A DNA stretch of 64,000 nt from CAVRZJ01 sp964594125 (GTDB lineage: Bacteria > Acidobacteriota > Thermoanaerobaculia > Thermoanaerobaculales > Thermoanaerobaculaceae). Of the stretch, positions 24,460 to 32,351 are shown piece after piece. The DNA lies in NCBI GenBank assembly GCA_964594125.1, contig CAZQLL010000001.1, positions 174,392 to 238,391 of the forward strand, written 5' to 3'. The first letter of the stretch is position 1. The number at the start of each line of letters is the position of its first letter. The position numbers and the translations under genes are program-made. The notes under the pieces were generated by a model that saw only the letters and a list, made by a program, of their open reading frames with translations, made no database searches and was not told the DNA's origin.

Positions 24460-26283
24460 TCAGTCCAGCTCGTACTGCGCGCGCCAGTCGGCGTCGCCCG
24501 CGAGCGGCGGCTGCTCCTCCTTGAGGAGGATGCAGTCCTCGAGCACGAGCGCGTCCATCTCGGTCCGCATGAAGCAGGTGTACGCCTCCTGCGGCGTACA
24601 CACGATCGGCTCGCCGCGCACGTTGAACGACGTGTTGACGACGACGCCGCACCCCGTCCGCCGCTTGAACGCCGACACGACGGCGTGGAAGCGCGGGTGG
24701 TCGCGGGCGTCGATCGTCTGCACGCGCGCCGAGTAGTCGACGTGCGTCACAGCCGGGATGTCGCTGCGCGGCACGTTGAGCTTGTCGATGCCGAAAAGGG
24801 CTTCCTGCTCGCTCGTCATCGCCACCCGCCGCTCCGGCCGCACGTGCGCAACGAGCAGCATGTACGGCGATTCGCGGTCGAGCTCGAAGTACTCGCCGAC
24901 GTCCTCCCGCAGCACCGCCGGCGCGAACGGCCGGAACGACTCGCGGAACTTGATCTTCAGGTTCATCGTCGCCTGCATGCGGGGGCTGCGCGCGTCGCCG
25001 AGGATCGAGCGAGCGCCGAGCGCGCGGGGGCCGAACTCCATGCGGCCCGACAGGAACCCCACCACCTTCTCGCTCGCGATCAGTGCGGCGACCGCGTCGG
25101 GAACCTGGGCGGGGTCGAGGCGGCGGTACGGCAGCCCGCGCCCCTTGAGCCACGCCTCGATCTCGTCGCTCGAGAACGCCGGGCCGAGGTACGAGCCGCG
25201 CTGGCTGTCGCGCTCTCCGGAAGCGGCGCGCGGCCGGCCGAGCACGTGGTGCCAGGCGAACAGCGCGGCGCCCAGCGCGCCTCCCGCGTCGCCCGCCGCC
25301 GGCTGGATCCAGATGCGATCGAAAATGTTCTCCCGCAGTACCCTGCCGTTGCCGACGCAGTTGAGGGCGACGCCACCGGCGAGGCAGAGGTCGCGCTCCC
25401 CGGTCTCGCGGCGGACGTGGCGCGCCATGCGCAGCATGACCTCCTCGGTGACGTCCTGCAGCGAGCGTGCGAGGTCCATCTCGCGCTGCGTGAGCGGCGA
25501 CTCCGGCCGGCGCGGCGGGCCGCCGAACAGGCGATCGAACGCCGCCGAGGTCATCGTCAGCCCCTGGCAGTAGTTGAAGAACCGCATGTCGAGCCGCAGC
25601 GAGCCGTCCTCCTTGAGATCGACGAGGTGGTCGAGGATCGTCTTGACGTAGCGCGGCTCGCCGTACGGCGCCAGCCCCATCACCTTGTACTCGCCCGAGT
25701 TGACCTTGAAGCCGGTGTAGTAGGTGAACGCCGAGTAGAGCAGGCCGAGGCTGTGCGGGAAATGCAGCTCGCGCTGGAGCTCGACGCGGTTGCCGCGTCC
25801 CGCGCCCCACGACGCCGTCGCCCACTCCCCGACCCCGTCCATCGTCAGCACCGCCGCCGACGCGAACGGCGAGGGGAAGAACGCCGACGCGGCGTGCGAC
25901 TGGTGGTGCTCCGGGAAGACCAGCTCCCCGCCGAACCCGATCTCCTTGCGCACCAGCTCGTGCATCCACAGCTTCTGCTTCAGCCACAGCGGCATCGCCT
26001 TGAGAAACGAGGGCAGGCCGGCCGGGGCGAACGCCAGGTACGTCTCGAGCAGCCGCTCGAACTTGATCCACGGCTTGTCGTAGAACGCCACGAGCTCGAG
26101 ATCGGACGCCGCGATGCCGCCCTCCTTCAGGCAGTAGGCGACGGCGTGGGAGGGGAAACGGTGATCGTGCTTCTTGCGCGTGAAGCGCTCCTCCTGCGCG
26201 GCCGCGACGATCTCCCCGTCCCGCACCAGGCAGGCGGCGGAGTCGTGGTAGAAGGCGGAGATCCCGAGCACGTTGGTCGACAT
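24460..26283 (-). CDS. NodU/CmcH-type O-carbamoyltransferase
   Basis: 607 residues from MSTNVLG. The N-terminal ASKHA domain (NVLGISAFYHDSAACLV, residues 4-20; EERFTRKKHDHRFP; EHHQSHAASAFF) binds carbamoyl phosphate and ATP to make carbamoyl-adenylate. The C-terminal domain (VVGFLSGRMEFGPRALGARSI near 415, CGVVVNTSFNVRGEPIVC near 545) transfers the carbamoyl group to a hydroxyl acceptor, usually a sugar. The acceptor here is unknown. TACAAT on the minus strand (26329-26334) is a plausible -10, giving a leader of about 40 bases. It is first gene of the carbamoyltransferase-SxtJ-DUF5989 unit. Confidence 0.93.
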   Translation of the reverse strand: MSTNVLGISAFYHDSAACLVRDGEIVAAAQEERFTRKKHDHRFPSHAVAYCLKEGGIAASDLELVAFYDKPWIKFERLLETYLAFAPAGLPSFLKAMPLWLKQKLWMHELVRKEIGFGGELVFPEHHQSHAASAFFPSPFASAAVLTMDGVGEWATASWGAGRGNRVELQRELHFPHSLGLLYSAFTYYTGFKVNSGEYKVMGLAPYGEPRYVKTILDHLVDLKEDGSLRLDMRFFNYCQGLTMTSAAFDRLFGGPPRRPESPLTQREMDLARSLQDVTEEVMLRMARHVRRETGERDLCLAGGVALNCVGNGRVLRENIFDRIWIQPAAGDAGGALGAALFAWHHVLGRPRAASGERDSQRGSYLGPAFSSDEIEAWLKGRGLPYRRLDPAQVPDAVAALIASEKVVGFLSGRMEFGPRALGARSILGDARSPRMQATMNLKIKFRESFRPFAPAVLREDVGEYFELDRESPYMLLVAHVRPERRVAMTSEQEALFGIDKLNVPRSDIPAVTHVDYSARVQTIDARDHPRFHAVVSAFKRRTGCGVVVNTSFNVRGEPIVCTPQEAYTCFMRTEMDALVLEDCILLKEEQPPLAGDADWRAQYELD

Positions 26284-26364
26284 GTCGCCACATCCCACCG
26301 GGGCGCGCAGCGCGCGATCCGGCGCGGGATTGTATCCCGAAAAGCGCAATCCGCCGCGCTCCGA

Positions 26365-26370
26365 TATACT
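26365..26370 (+). promoter_or_regulatory. -10 box TATACT eight bases before the ketosynthase ATG
   Basis: TATACT is followed by eight bases and the ATG at 26379. There is no room for a normal ribosome binding site, which suggests a leaderless message. Confidence 0.55.
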
Positions 26371-26378
26371 TCGCGCGC

Positions 26379-27593
26379 ATGCGTGAGGCGTGGGTCACGG
26401 GCATCGGCCTCGTCACGGCGCTGGGGCGGGACCGCGAGACCACGTGGCGGCGCCTGGTTGCGGGCGAGAGCGCCCTGCGGCCGCTCGCGCTGTTCGACGC
26501 CTCCGCCTACCGCACCCACAACGGCGGCGAGGTGGACGTCGCCGCGCTTGCCTGCCCGCCCGCGTCCGCGCGCCTGTGGCCGCGGTGCAGCCGCGCGACG
26601 CGGATGGCGCTCGCCGCCGCCGCCGAGGCGCTCGCCGACGCCGGCATCGCGCCGGAGCGCGGCGAGCGGTCGTGGGCGCTGGCGTTCGGCGGCGGCACCG
26701 CCGGGCTGTTCGAGGCGGAGGCGTTCCTCGAGCGCCGGCTGCGGCGGGGCCCGCGGACGGCGATGCTGCGGTCGCTCGTCGAGGTGCCGCAGGACGCGCC
26801 GACGGACCGCGTCGCCGAGGCGTGGGGGCTCGGCGGCCCGCGCGTCACCGTCACGACCGCCTGCTCCTCGTCGACGATCGCGGTCGGGCTGGCCGGCGAG
26901 ATGGTCAGGGACGGCGAGGCTGAGGTCGCGCTCGCGGGCGGCCCCGACGCCCTCAGCCGGCTGACTTACGCGGGGTTCAACTCGCTGCGCGCCGTCGACC
27001 CCGACGGCGCCCGTCCGTTCGACCGGCGGCGCCGCGGCCTGTCGGTGGGGGAGGGCGCTGCCGTGCTGGTCATCGAGTCGTCCGCGCGGGCGGCGGCGCG
27101 CGGCGCACGGCCGTACGCCGTCGTGCGCGGCTGCGGCGTCACCAACGACGCCTTCCACATGACGCAGCCCGAGCCGAGCGGCGCGGCGTGGGAGCGAACG
27201 CTGCGCGCCGCGCTCGCCGACGCCGGCGTCGCCGCGGCCGAGGTCGACTACGTCAACGCGCACGGCACCGCCACCGAGCAGAACGACGCCGCCGAGTGCG
27301 CGGCGTACGCTCGCGTCTTCGGCGACCGCCTCGCGGCGCTGCCGGTGTCGTCGGTGAAGGGCGCGATCGGCCACTGTCTGTGCGCCGCCGGCGGCATCGA
27401 GGCCGCGATCACGGCCCTCGCGATCGCCCGCGCGACCGCGCCGCCGACCGCCCGCTTCGCCGAGCCCGACCCCGCCTGCCCCGTCGACCCTGTTCCCGGC
27501 GCCGGCCGCCCCGCCGGGATCCGCGTCGCGCTCTCGTCCTCTTTCGCCTTCGGGGGGAACTCGGCGGTGCTCGTGCTCGCGGGGCCGGCATGA
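26379..27593 (+). CDS. FabF-like beta-ketoacyl-ACP synthase (active type)
   Basis: 404 residues of the thiolase fold. The condensing triad is intact and spaced as in FabF: Cys162 in TTACSSST, His295 in NAHGTAT and His332 with Lys327 in SVKGAIGHCLCAAGG. It would extend an acyl chain on acyl carrier protein with malonyl-ACP. The stop overlaps the start of a second ketosynthase-like gene lacking the triad (ATGA). That alpha/beta pairing is seen in type II polyketide and aryl polyene systems. No carrier protein, ketoreductase or dehydratase is in the neighbourhood. Confidence 0.9.
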   Translation: MREAWVTGIGLVTALGRDRETTWRRLVAGESALRPLALFDASAYRTHNGGEVDVAALACPPASARLWPRCSRATRMALAAAAEALADAGIAPERGERSWALAFGGGTAGLFEAEAFLERRLRRGPRTAMLRSLVEVPQDAPTDRVAEAWGLGGPRVTVTTACSSSTIAVGLAGEMVRDGEAEVALAGGPDALSRLTYAGFNSLRAVDPDGARPFDRRRRGLSVGEGAAVLVIESSARAAARGARPYAVVRGCGVTNDAFHMTQPEPSGAAWERTLRAALADAGVAAAEVDYVNAHGTATEQNDAAECAAYARVFGDRLAALPVSSVKGAIGHCLCAAGGIEAAITALAIARATAPPTARFAEPDPACPVDPVPGAGRPAGIRVALSSSFAFGGNSAVLVLAGPA

Positions 27594-28726
27594 GCCGCGG
27601 CCCGCTGTTCGTCCGCTCCCTCGGCCAGGTCTCGGCGGCCGGCACCGGCGTCCCGGCGCTGGCCGCGCGCCTTGGCGACCCCGCGTGGCATCCGGCGCTC
27701 GGTCTCGATCGCCCGGACGCGCCGCCGCTGCCGGTGGCCACCTGCGCCGGCTTCACCTCCCAGGGACACCTGCCGCCGCTGGTGGCGCGCCGGCTCGACC
27801 GGCCGGCGCGGCTGCTGGCGGTCGCGGCGCGCGAGGCGCTGGCAGCCTGCGCGACGCCGGTCGCGCCCGCGCGCTCCGGCGTCGCGGCGGCGACCGGCAA
27901 CGCCGGCACCGACGCGCTCTTCCAGGTGCTGCGGGCGGTGTTCACCGCCGGGCCCGGGGAGGCGCCGCCGATGCAGTTCCCCTCGACGGTCGCCAACGCG
28001 CCCGCCAGCCAGCTCGGCATCCTCGAGGGCCTCCTCGGCCCCAACGTGACGTTCGCCGAGAAGCAGGTCGGCGGCCTGCGCGCCCTCGTCGAGGGGGGCC
28101 GGATGCTCGCCCGCGGGCGCGCCGACGCGGTGGTCGCCGCCGCCGTCGACGAGGCGCAGTGGGTCAACGCCGAAGCGTACGACCGCCTGCGCGCCCTGCG
28201 CCGCCCCGGTCGCGCCGGGCTCGTGCTCGGCGAGGGCGCCGCGGCGCTCGTGGTGTCCCGCGATCCCGGCGCCGCACCCGCCGTGCGGGTCGCCGGGTGG
28301 GCCAGCGCGGCGAGCCCGTCGCCGACCCACGCTTACCCGATCGAGCATCTCACGCTCGCCGGCGCGATCGCCACGGCGCTCGCCGATGCCGGTCTCGCCC
28401 CTGCCGACCTCGATCTCGTGGTCAGCATGGCGAACGGCGCTCCCGCCCTCGACCGCCTCGAGGCGCCGGCGCTCATCGAGGTCCTCGGCAGCCACCGCCC
28501 GGCCGCGTTCGCCGTCGCCGACCGCCTCGGCGAGGGCAGCTTCGCCGGGCTCCTGCGCGTGCTCGCCGCGGCGCTCGTCCTCACCGGCGGCGCCCGCGTC
28601 GCCTGGGCTGTGCCCGCACACCTCGCGGCGCTCGGCTTCCCCTGCCTCGGGGCGCCGCCCCGCACCGCGCTGGTCGCCGGCGTCGCCGGCGGCGGCTCCA
28701 CGATCGCGGTCGTACTCCGCGCGTAG
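27590..28726 (+). CDS. Ketosynthase-like protein lacking catalytic residues (chain-length-factor type)
   Basis: 378 residues homologous in layout to the preceding ketosynthase, but all three catalytic positions are lost. The Cys region reads GPNVTFAEKQVGGLRAL, the first His region SMANGAPALDRLEA, and the Lys/His loop ADRLGEGSFAGLLRV. The closing glycine-rich strand VAGVAGGGSTIAVVL remains. Such subunits heterodimerise with an active ketosynthase and set chain length. Tight ATGA overlap with the active partner supports this; the product is unknown. Confidence 0.82.
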   Translation: MSRGPLFVRSLGQVSAAGTGVPALAARLGDPAWHPALGLDRPDAPPLPVATCAGFTSQGHLPPLVARRLDRPARLLAVAAREALAACATPVAPARSGVAAATGNAGTDALFQVLRAVFTAGPGEAPPMQFPSTVANAPASQLGILEGLLGPNVTFAEKQVGGLRALVEGGRMLARGRADAVVAAAVDEAQWVNAEAYDRLRALRRPGRAGLVLGEGAAALVVSRDPGAAPAVRVAGWASAASPSPTHAYPIEHLTLAGAIATALADAGLAPADLDLVVSMANGAPALDRLEAPALIEVLGSHRPAAFAVADRLGEGSFAGLLRVLAAALVLTGGARVAWAVPAHLAALGFPCLGAPPRTALVAGVAGGGSTIAVVLRA

Positions 28727-28769
28727 CGGCAGCGGCGCTTTCGGGACGGAGCTGGTATAGCATGGGGCC

Positions 28770-28964
28770 ATGGCGCAGCCCGAGTACCTGATCTGCCTGG
28801 AGTGCGAGTCGCCCGTGTATGCCTTCGACTGGCGCGACGGGCACGTCACCGACGTGGTGTGCCCCGTCTGCGGGAACGAGGATCCGGCGTCGTTCGCCAC
28901 CGAGGAGGAGCTCGAGGAGATGGAGGTTTCCGCAGCGGCAGAGGACGAGGGGTTCGAGGAATGA
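28770..28964 (+). CDS. Small acidic zinc-ribbon protein (paralog 1)
   Basis: 64 residues. CLECES at residues 10-15 and CPVCGNEDP at 31-39 give two CxxC knuckles for one zinc; the C-terminal half is acidic (TEEELEEMEVS). It is a clear paralog of the protein at 30922-31161, sharing PEYLICLECES and WRDG. TATAGC at 28756-28761 ends eight bases before the ATG. Function is unknown; placement on both sides of the FakA-FakB-like gene suggests a shared role or a local duplication. Confidence 0.8.
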   Translation: MAQPEYLICLECESPVYAFDWRDGHVTDVVCPVCGNEDPASFATEEELEEMEVSAAAEDEGFEE

Positions 28965-28998
28965 CCGCGACGGCACGACACCGCGGCCGGAGGCGCTG

Positions 28999-30867
28999 AT
29001 GGTGCAGACGCTCACGGGGGCGCGGCTCGCTCGCGCGCTGCGCGCCGGCGCGCTCGCGGTGGTGCGCGAGCAGGAGGCGCTCAACCGCATCAACGTTTTC
29101 CCCGTCCCCGACGCCGACACCGGGACGAACCTGGCGTCGACGCTGCGCGCCGCAGCGGCCGCCCTCACGCTGCCCGCGGGGATCAGCGTCGGGCAGACCG
29201 CCCGCGTCGCCGCCGACGCCGCGCTCGACGGCGCCCGCGGCAACTCGGGGGCGATCCTCGCCCAGTTCCTCCACGGCCTCGCCGAAGCGATCGGCACTCG
29301 CGTCGCCGTCTCGACGCGCGACTTCGCGGAGGCGGTGCGGCGCGGCGTCGACGCCGCCTACCAGGCGCTGCAGCGCCCGGTGGAGGGCACGATGCTCTCC
29401 GTGCTCCGGGAGTGGGGAGCTCGCATCGAAGAGCACGCGCGCAGCGTGTCCGACTTCGGCGAGCTGCTCGCCCGGGCGCTCGCGCCGACCCGGGCCGCCC
29501 TCGCCGACACGCCGCGCCAGCTCGCCGTGCTCGCCAGGAACGGCGTCGTCGACGCCGGCGCCCAGGGGTTCGTGTACTTCCTCGAGGGGATCTCCGAGCT
29601 CCTCCGCGACCGCCGGAAGGCCGACTGGCGGCGCTCCGGCTTGTCGCTCGCCGAGCCGACGCCGTTCGCCGCCGCCCACGCCGAGACCGACTTCACCTAC
29701 CGCTACTGCAGCGAGGCCCTGCTGATCGGCGGCCGGCTCGACCGCAAGGCGGTCGCCGCCGCGGTCTCGCCGCTCGGAGACTCGCTGGTGGTCGCCGGCG
29801 GCGGCACCCGTCTGCGCGTCCACCTCCACACCAACGAGCCGCAACGGTTGTTCGCGGTGCTCGCCGCTCACGGCGTCATCGAGCGCACCAAGATCGACGA
29901 CATGGTGCTGCAGCAGATGGCGGCGCGCGAGGCGACGGTAGCGCTGGTGAGCGACTCCGGGTGCGACCTCCCGGAGGCCGTCGCCCACGCGATCGGCCTC
30001 GTGCGCGTGCCGCTGACGGTGAGCTTCGGCGCCGAGACGTTCACCGACGGCGTGGACATCGCGCCGCCGCAGTTCTATCAGCGGCTGGCGTCCAGCCCGC
30101 ATGCGCCGACGACGTCGCAGCCCGCCGTCGGCGAATACCGCCAGACGTTCGCGCGCCTGCTGGAGACGCACGAGGGCGTCGTCTGTCTGACGCTCTCGTC
30201 CGGCCTCTCAGGGAGCTTCCAGGCGGCGTGCGCGGCGGCACGCCAGGTCGACCCGGAGCGTGTTCGCGTCGTCGACACGCGGCAGGTCTCGGTCGGCATC
30301 GGCGCCGTCGCCGAGGCCGTCGGCGAGGCGATCGCCGCCGGCGCCTCGCTCGCCGAGGCGGTCGCGGCCGGCGAGCGGGCGAGAGAGAGCGTGCGCCTCT
30401 GGGCCGCGATCCCGTCGCTCGACATGGCGGTGCGCGGCGGCCGCGTCAGCCCGGCGATCGCGCGCGTGACGAGAGTGTTCGGCCTCAAGCCGATCCTCAC
30501 CGTCGACCGCGAGGGCAAGGGAGCGCGCGGCGGCGTCCACCACGGCTTCCCGGCGTGCCTGCGCGGCCTCGTCATGCGCGCTCGCCGCTTCGCCCGCGGC
30601 GCCCCGGTGCGGCTGCTCGTCGCCCACGCCAACGCCGTGGGCGCCGCCGAGTACGTGACCGAGCGGCTGTGCCGCGAGCTCGCCGTGAGCGACATCCCGA
30701 TCGTCAACCTCGGTGCGGTGCTGGCGGCGCACACCGGGCCGGGCGCAGTCGGCGTCGCGGTGCGGCGGATGGAGCCCGCGGCGGCGCGGTCCCCGGGCCC
30801 GGCGGCGCGGCGGTTGCCGCCACCGCCCGGCGGTGGGCTTGACGTGGTTGCGCCGCGCGCGGAGTGA
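28999..30867 (+). CDS. Fatty-acid-kinase fusion: DAK2 (FakA/DhaL-type) domain plus DegV (FakB) domain
   Basis: 622 residues from the ATG with GGAGG six bases upstream. Residues 1-~200 are a DAK2/DhaL ATP-binding domain: NRINVFPVPDADTGTNL (29-45, Ala where FakA has Gly) and DGARGNSGAILAQFL. A middle part (~220-310) resembles the FakA linker region with HLHTNEP. From ~311 a DegV/EDD domain follows: VALVSDSGCDLPEA, CLTLSSGLSGSFQAA (fatty-acid carboxylate site) and AAIPSLDMAVRGGRVS. In Firmicutes FakA and FakB are separate proteins that phosphorylate exogenous fatty acids. Fusion implies a dedicated kinase-carrier pair. Confidence 0.85.
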   Translation: MVQTLTGARLARALRAGALAVVREQEALNRINVFPVPDADTGTNLASTLRAAAAALTLPAGISVGQTARVAADAALDGARGNSGAILAQFLHGLAEAIGTRVAVSTRDFAEAVRRGVDAAYQALQRPVEGTMLSVLREWGARIEEHARSVSDFGELLARALAPTRAALADTPRQLAVLARNGVVDAGAQGFVYFLEGISELLRDRRKADWRRSGLSLAEPTPFAAAHAETDFTYRYCSEALLIGGRLDRKAVAAAVSPLGDSLVVAGGGTRLRVHLHTNEPQRLFAVLAAHGVIERTKIDDMVLQQMAAREATVALVSDSGCDLPEAVAHAIGLVRVPLTVSFGAETFTDGVDIAPPQFYQRLASSPHAPTTSQPAVGEYRQTFARLLETHEGVVCLTLSSGLSGSFQAACAAARQVDPERVRVVDTRQVSVGIGAVAEAVGEAIAAGASLAEAVAAGERARESVRLWAAIPSLDMAVRGGRVSPAIARVTRVFGLKPILTVDREGKGARGGVHHGFPACLRGLVMRARRFARGAPVRLLVAHANAVGAAEYVTERLCRELAVSDIPIVNLGAVLAAHTGPGAVGVAVRRMEPAAARSPGPAARRLPPPPGGGLDVVAPRAE

Positions 30868-30921
30868 CGCTAAATTTCACGCGGCGTGACGCCGTTGCCA
30901 CGCAAGCGTCCGGAGGAGAGC

Positions 30922-31161
30922 ATGCCACGACCCGAGTATCTGATCTGCCTCGAGTGCGAGTCCGAGGTCGAGGGCTTCACCTGGCGGGACGGCGAGGTCC
31001 GCAAGGCCGAGTGCGATGTCTGCGGCAACGCCGACCCGGACGCCTTCGCTCTCCCCGAGGACTTCGATCAGGACATCGACGAGGAAGAGGAAGAGGACGG
31101 CGAGGAGGACGACGAGAACCTCATCGAGGACTACGACGACTTCGAAGAGGAAGAGGAGTAG
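30922..31161 (+). CDS. Small acidic zinc-ribbon protein (paralog 2)
   Basis: 79 residues. CLECES (residues 10-15) and CDVCGNADP (31-39) form a zinc ribbon, followed by ~40 residues made almost only of Asp and Glu. The ATG has GGAGGAGAG upstream; TAAATT at 30871-30876 may be the -10, giving a ~45-base leader. It shares the N-terminal half with the protein at 28770-28964 but has a longer acidic tail. Function unknown; binding to a basic partner such as a ribosome or nucleic-acid protein is possible. Confidence 0.82.
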   Translation: MPRPEYLICLECESEVEGFTWRDGEVRKAECDVCGNADPDAFALPEDFDQDIDEEEEEDGEEDDENLIEDYDDFEEEEE

Positions 31162-31190
31162 CCTCCCCGCGACGCCGTCAACCGGCCGGC

Positions 31191-31223
31191 CGAGCCAGGA
31201 CGGGTCTCGTCCCGCCTGGCTCG
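31191..31223 (+). terminator. Strong hairpin terminator after the zinc-ribbon gene
   Basis: CGAGCCAG (31191-31198) pairs with CTGGCTCG (31216-31223), extended by G-C and CGGG/CCCG around the loop TCTCGT, with one bulged A. TTCGCGTCTC follows, a poor T-tract. It lies 30 bp after the stop. Confidence 0.65.
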
Positions 31224-31290
31224 TTCGCGTCTCAGCACCGGTTCACGCCCGCTGCAGACGTGAGCTCATGCGTACGATCGGTTCTGTTTG

Positions 31291-31378
31291 CGGGGAGGTC
31301 TCGCGACCTCCCCTCGCCCGCGACGTTTGAGTCGCGGGCTTCACCCCTTGAGCGCCGGCGGTCCTGCCGGGCCGCCGG
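31291..31378 (+). repeat. Dispersed three-hairpin palindromic repeat R1, copy B
   Basis: Holds GGGGAGGTC-tcgc-GACCTCCCC (31292-31313), GCCCGCGAC-gtttga-GTCGCGGGC (31317-31340) and CCGGCGGTCC-tgcc-GGGCCGCCGG (31355-31378). It matches copy A at 19991-20076 in the opposite orientation, with changes that keep all three stems paired. It sits between the zinc-ribbon gene and the convergent FHA gene. Confidence 0.8.
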
Positions 31379-31445
31379 GGCGATGCTGCCACCAAAGGTC
31401 CGTGCGCGGCGCGGCGGCTCCGGGATGGAGCGGATCAGGCGGTGG

Positions 31446-32297
31446 TCACGGCGAGGCTGATTGCATCCCAGGCCGCGGGGGCTCACCCGTGGCGTCGAGG
31501 CGTTGGCCGACGCGCAGCAGCGCCGCATAGAGCTCCAGGTCCTCGCCAGAGGGCATCGAGCGGCCCGGGAGGATCAGCAGGCACGGCGCACCCGCGGTGT
31601 GGACGGCCACAACCTCGCAGCCCCCGAGCTGCACCTGAATCGACTGCAGTCCCTCCTGGCTGGCGCCGGCGGCGCGCAACACCGCCGCGAGACGCGGGTC
31701 GTCGAGGACGCCGGCGATCCCGCCGTGCGCCGCGCGGACCATCGCCTCGTCGCGCTCGATCTCCGCGAGCGCAGCGCCGCGCATCCCCCGCCGCGCGACG
31801 AACCACTCCACGAGCGCGACCAGCGACCCGCTGTCGGCCATGCTCCAGCGGCGCAGCAGCCACAGCAGGCTGTCCTGCAGGATGATCGGCACCTCGCCGC
31901 TGACCGAGCCGGAATCGCGCCGCATCGCCGTCTGGCGACTGTCGGCCGGGTCTCTTTCGACCTCGATGGATCCGGACGAGGGGCTGCCCGAGGGGACCAC
32001 CTGTGCGATCACCGAGGAGAAGCGGATCACGTCGCCGGCGGCGAGCTGCGCCTCCCTGACCCGCCGCCCGTTCACGAAGGTGCCGTTCGTGCTCCCCAGA
32101 TCGAGGACGGTGACGACGCCGCGCAGGCACGTGATCATCGCATGCGTGCGGGATACGTCCACGGCCGAGAGACGGAGCGAGCACCCCGCCGAGGTGCCGA
32201 TCGTGAGCTCGCACCCCTCGTCGAGCGGGAAGCGCTGTGCGCTGCCGTCGAGGAGGACCAGCTCCGAGCCGGAAGGCGTGCCGTGTTCCCTGACCAT
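31446..32297 (-). CDS. FHA-domain protein
   Basis: 283 residues from ATG 32297; a GTG at 32327 would add ten residues. The N-terminal ~95 residues are a forkhead-associated domain: LTIGTSAGCSLRL, the phosphothreonine-contact SRTHAMI and LGSTNGTFVNGRRV. It binds phosphothreonine peptides in Ser/Thr kinase signalling. Residues ~140-283 form a separate, mostly helical C-terminal region (LLWLLRRWSMADSGSLVAL, CLLILPGRSMPSGEDLEL) reminiscent of roadblock-type or secretion-linked partners, not assignable by eye. No kinase gene is adjacent. Confidence 0.82.
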   Translation of the reverse strand: MVREHGTPSGSELVLLDGSAQRFPLDEGCELTIGTSAGCSLRLSAVDVSRTHAMITCLRGVVTVLDLGSTNGTFVNGRRVREAQLAAGDVIRFSSVIAQVVPSGSPSSGSIEVERDPADSRQTAMRRDSGSVSGEVPIILQDSLLWLLRRWSMADSGSLVALVEWFVARRGMRGAALAEIERDEAMVRAAHGGIAGVLDDPRLAAVLRAAGASQEGLQSIQVQLGGCEVVAVHTAGAPCLLILPGRSMPSGEDLELYAALLRVGQRLDATGEPPRPGMQSASP

Positions 32298-32351
32298 CGC
32301 AGCGCTCCGTCCGGCGGCCACCGCCACTGCCGGCCTGCCGGCTCGCCCACC

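Noticed and set aside
26379..28726. A complete aryl polyene or type II polyketide cluster
   Set aside because: Only the two ketosynthase-like genes are present; none of the other required enzymes is adjacent.
28999..30867. Dihydroxyacetone kinase as the function of the DAK2-containing protein
   Set aside because: The DhaK substrate domain is missing and a DegV domain is attached, which fits the fatty-acid kinase better.
31291..31378. CRISPR repeat or IS end for the palindromic element
   Set aside because: Only single copies with no regular spacing, no cas genes and no transposase nearby.
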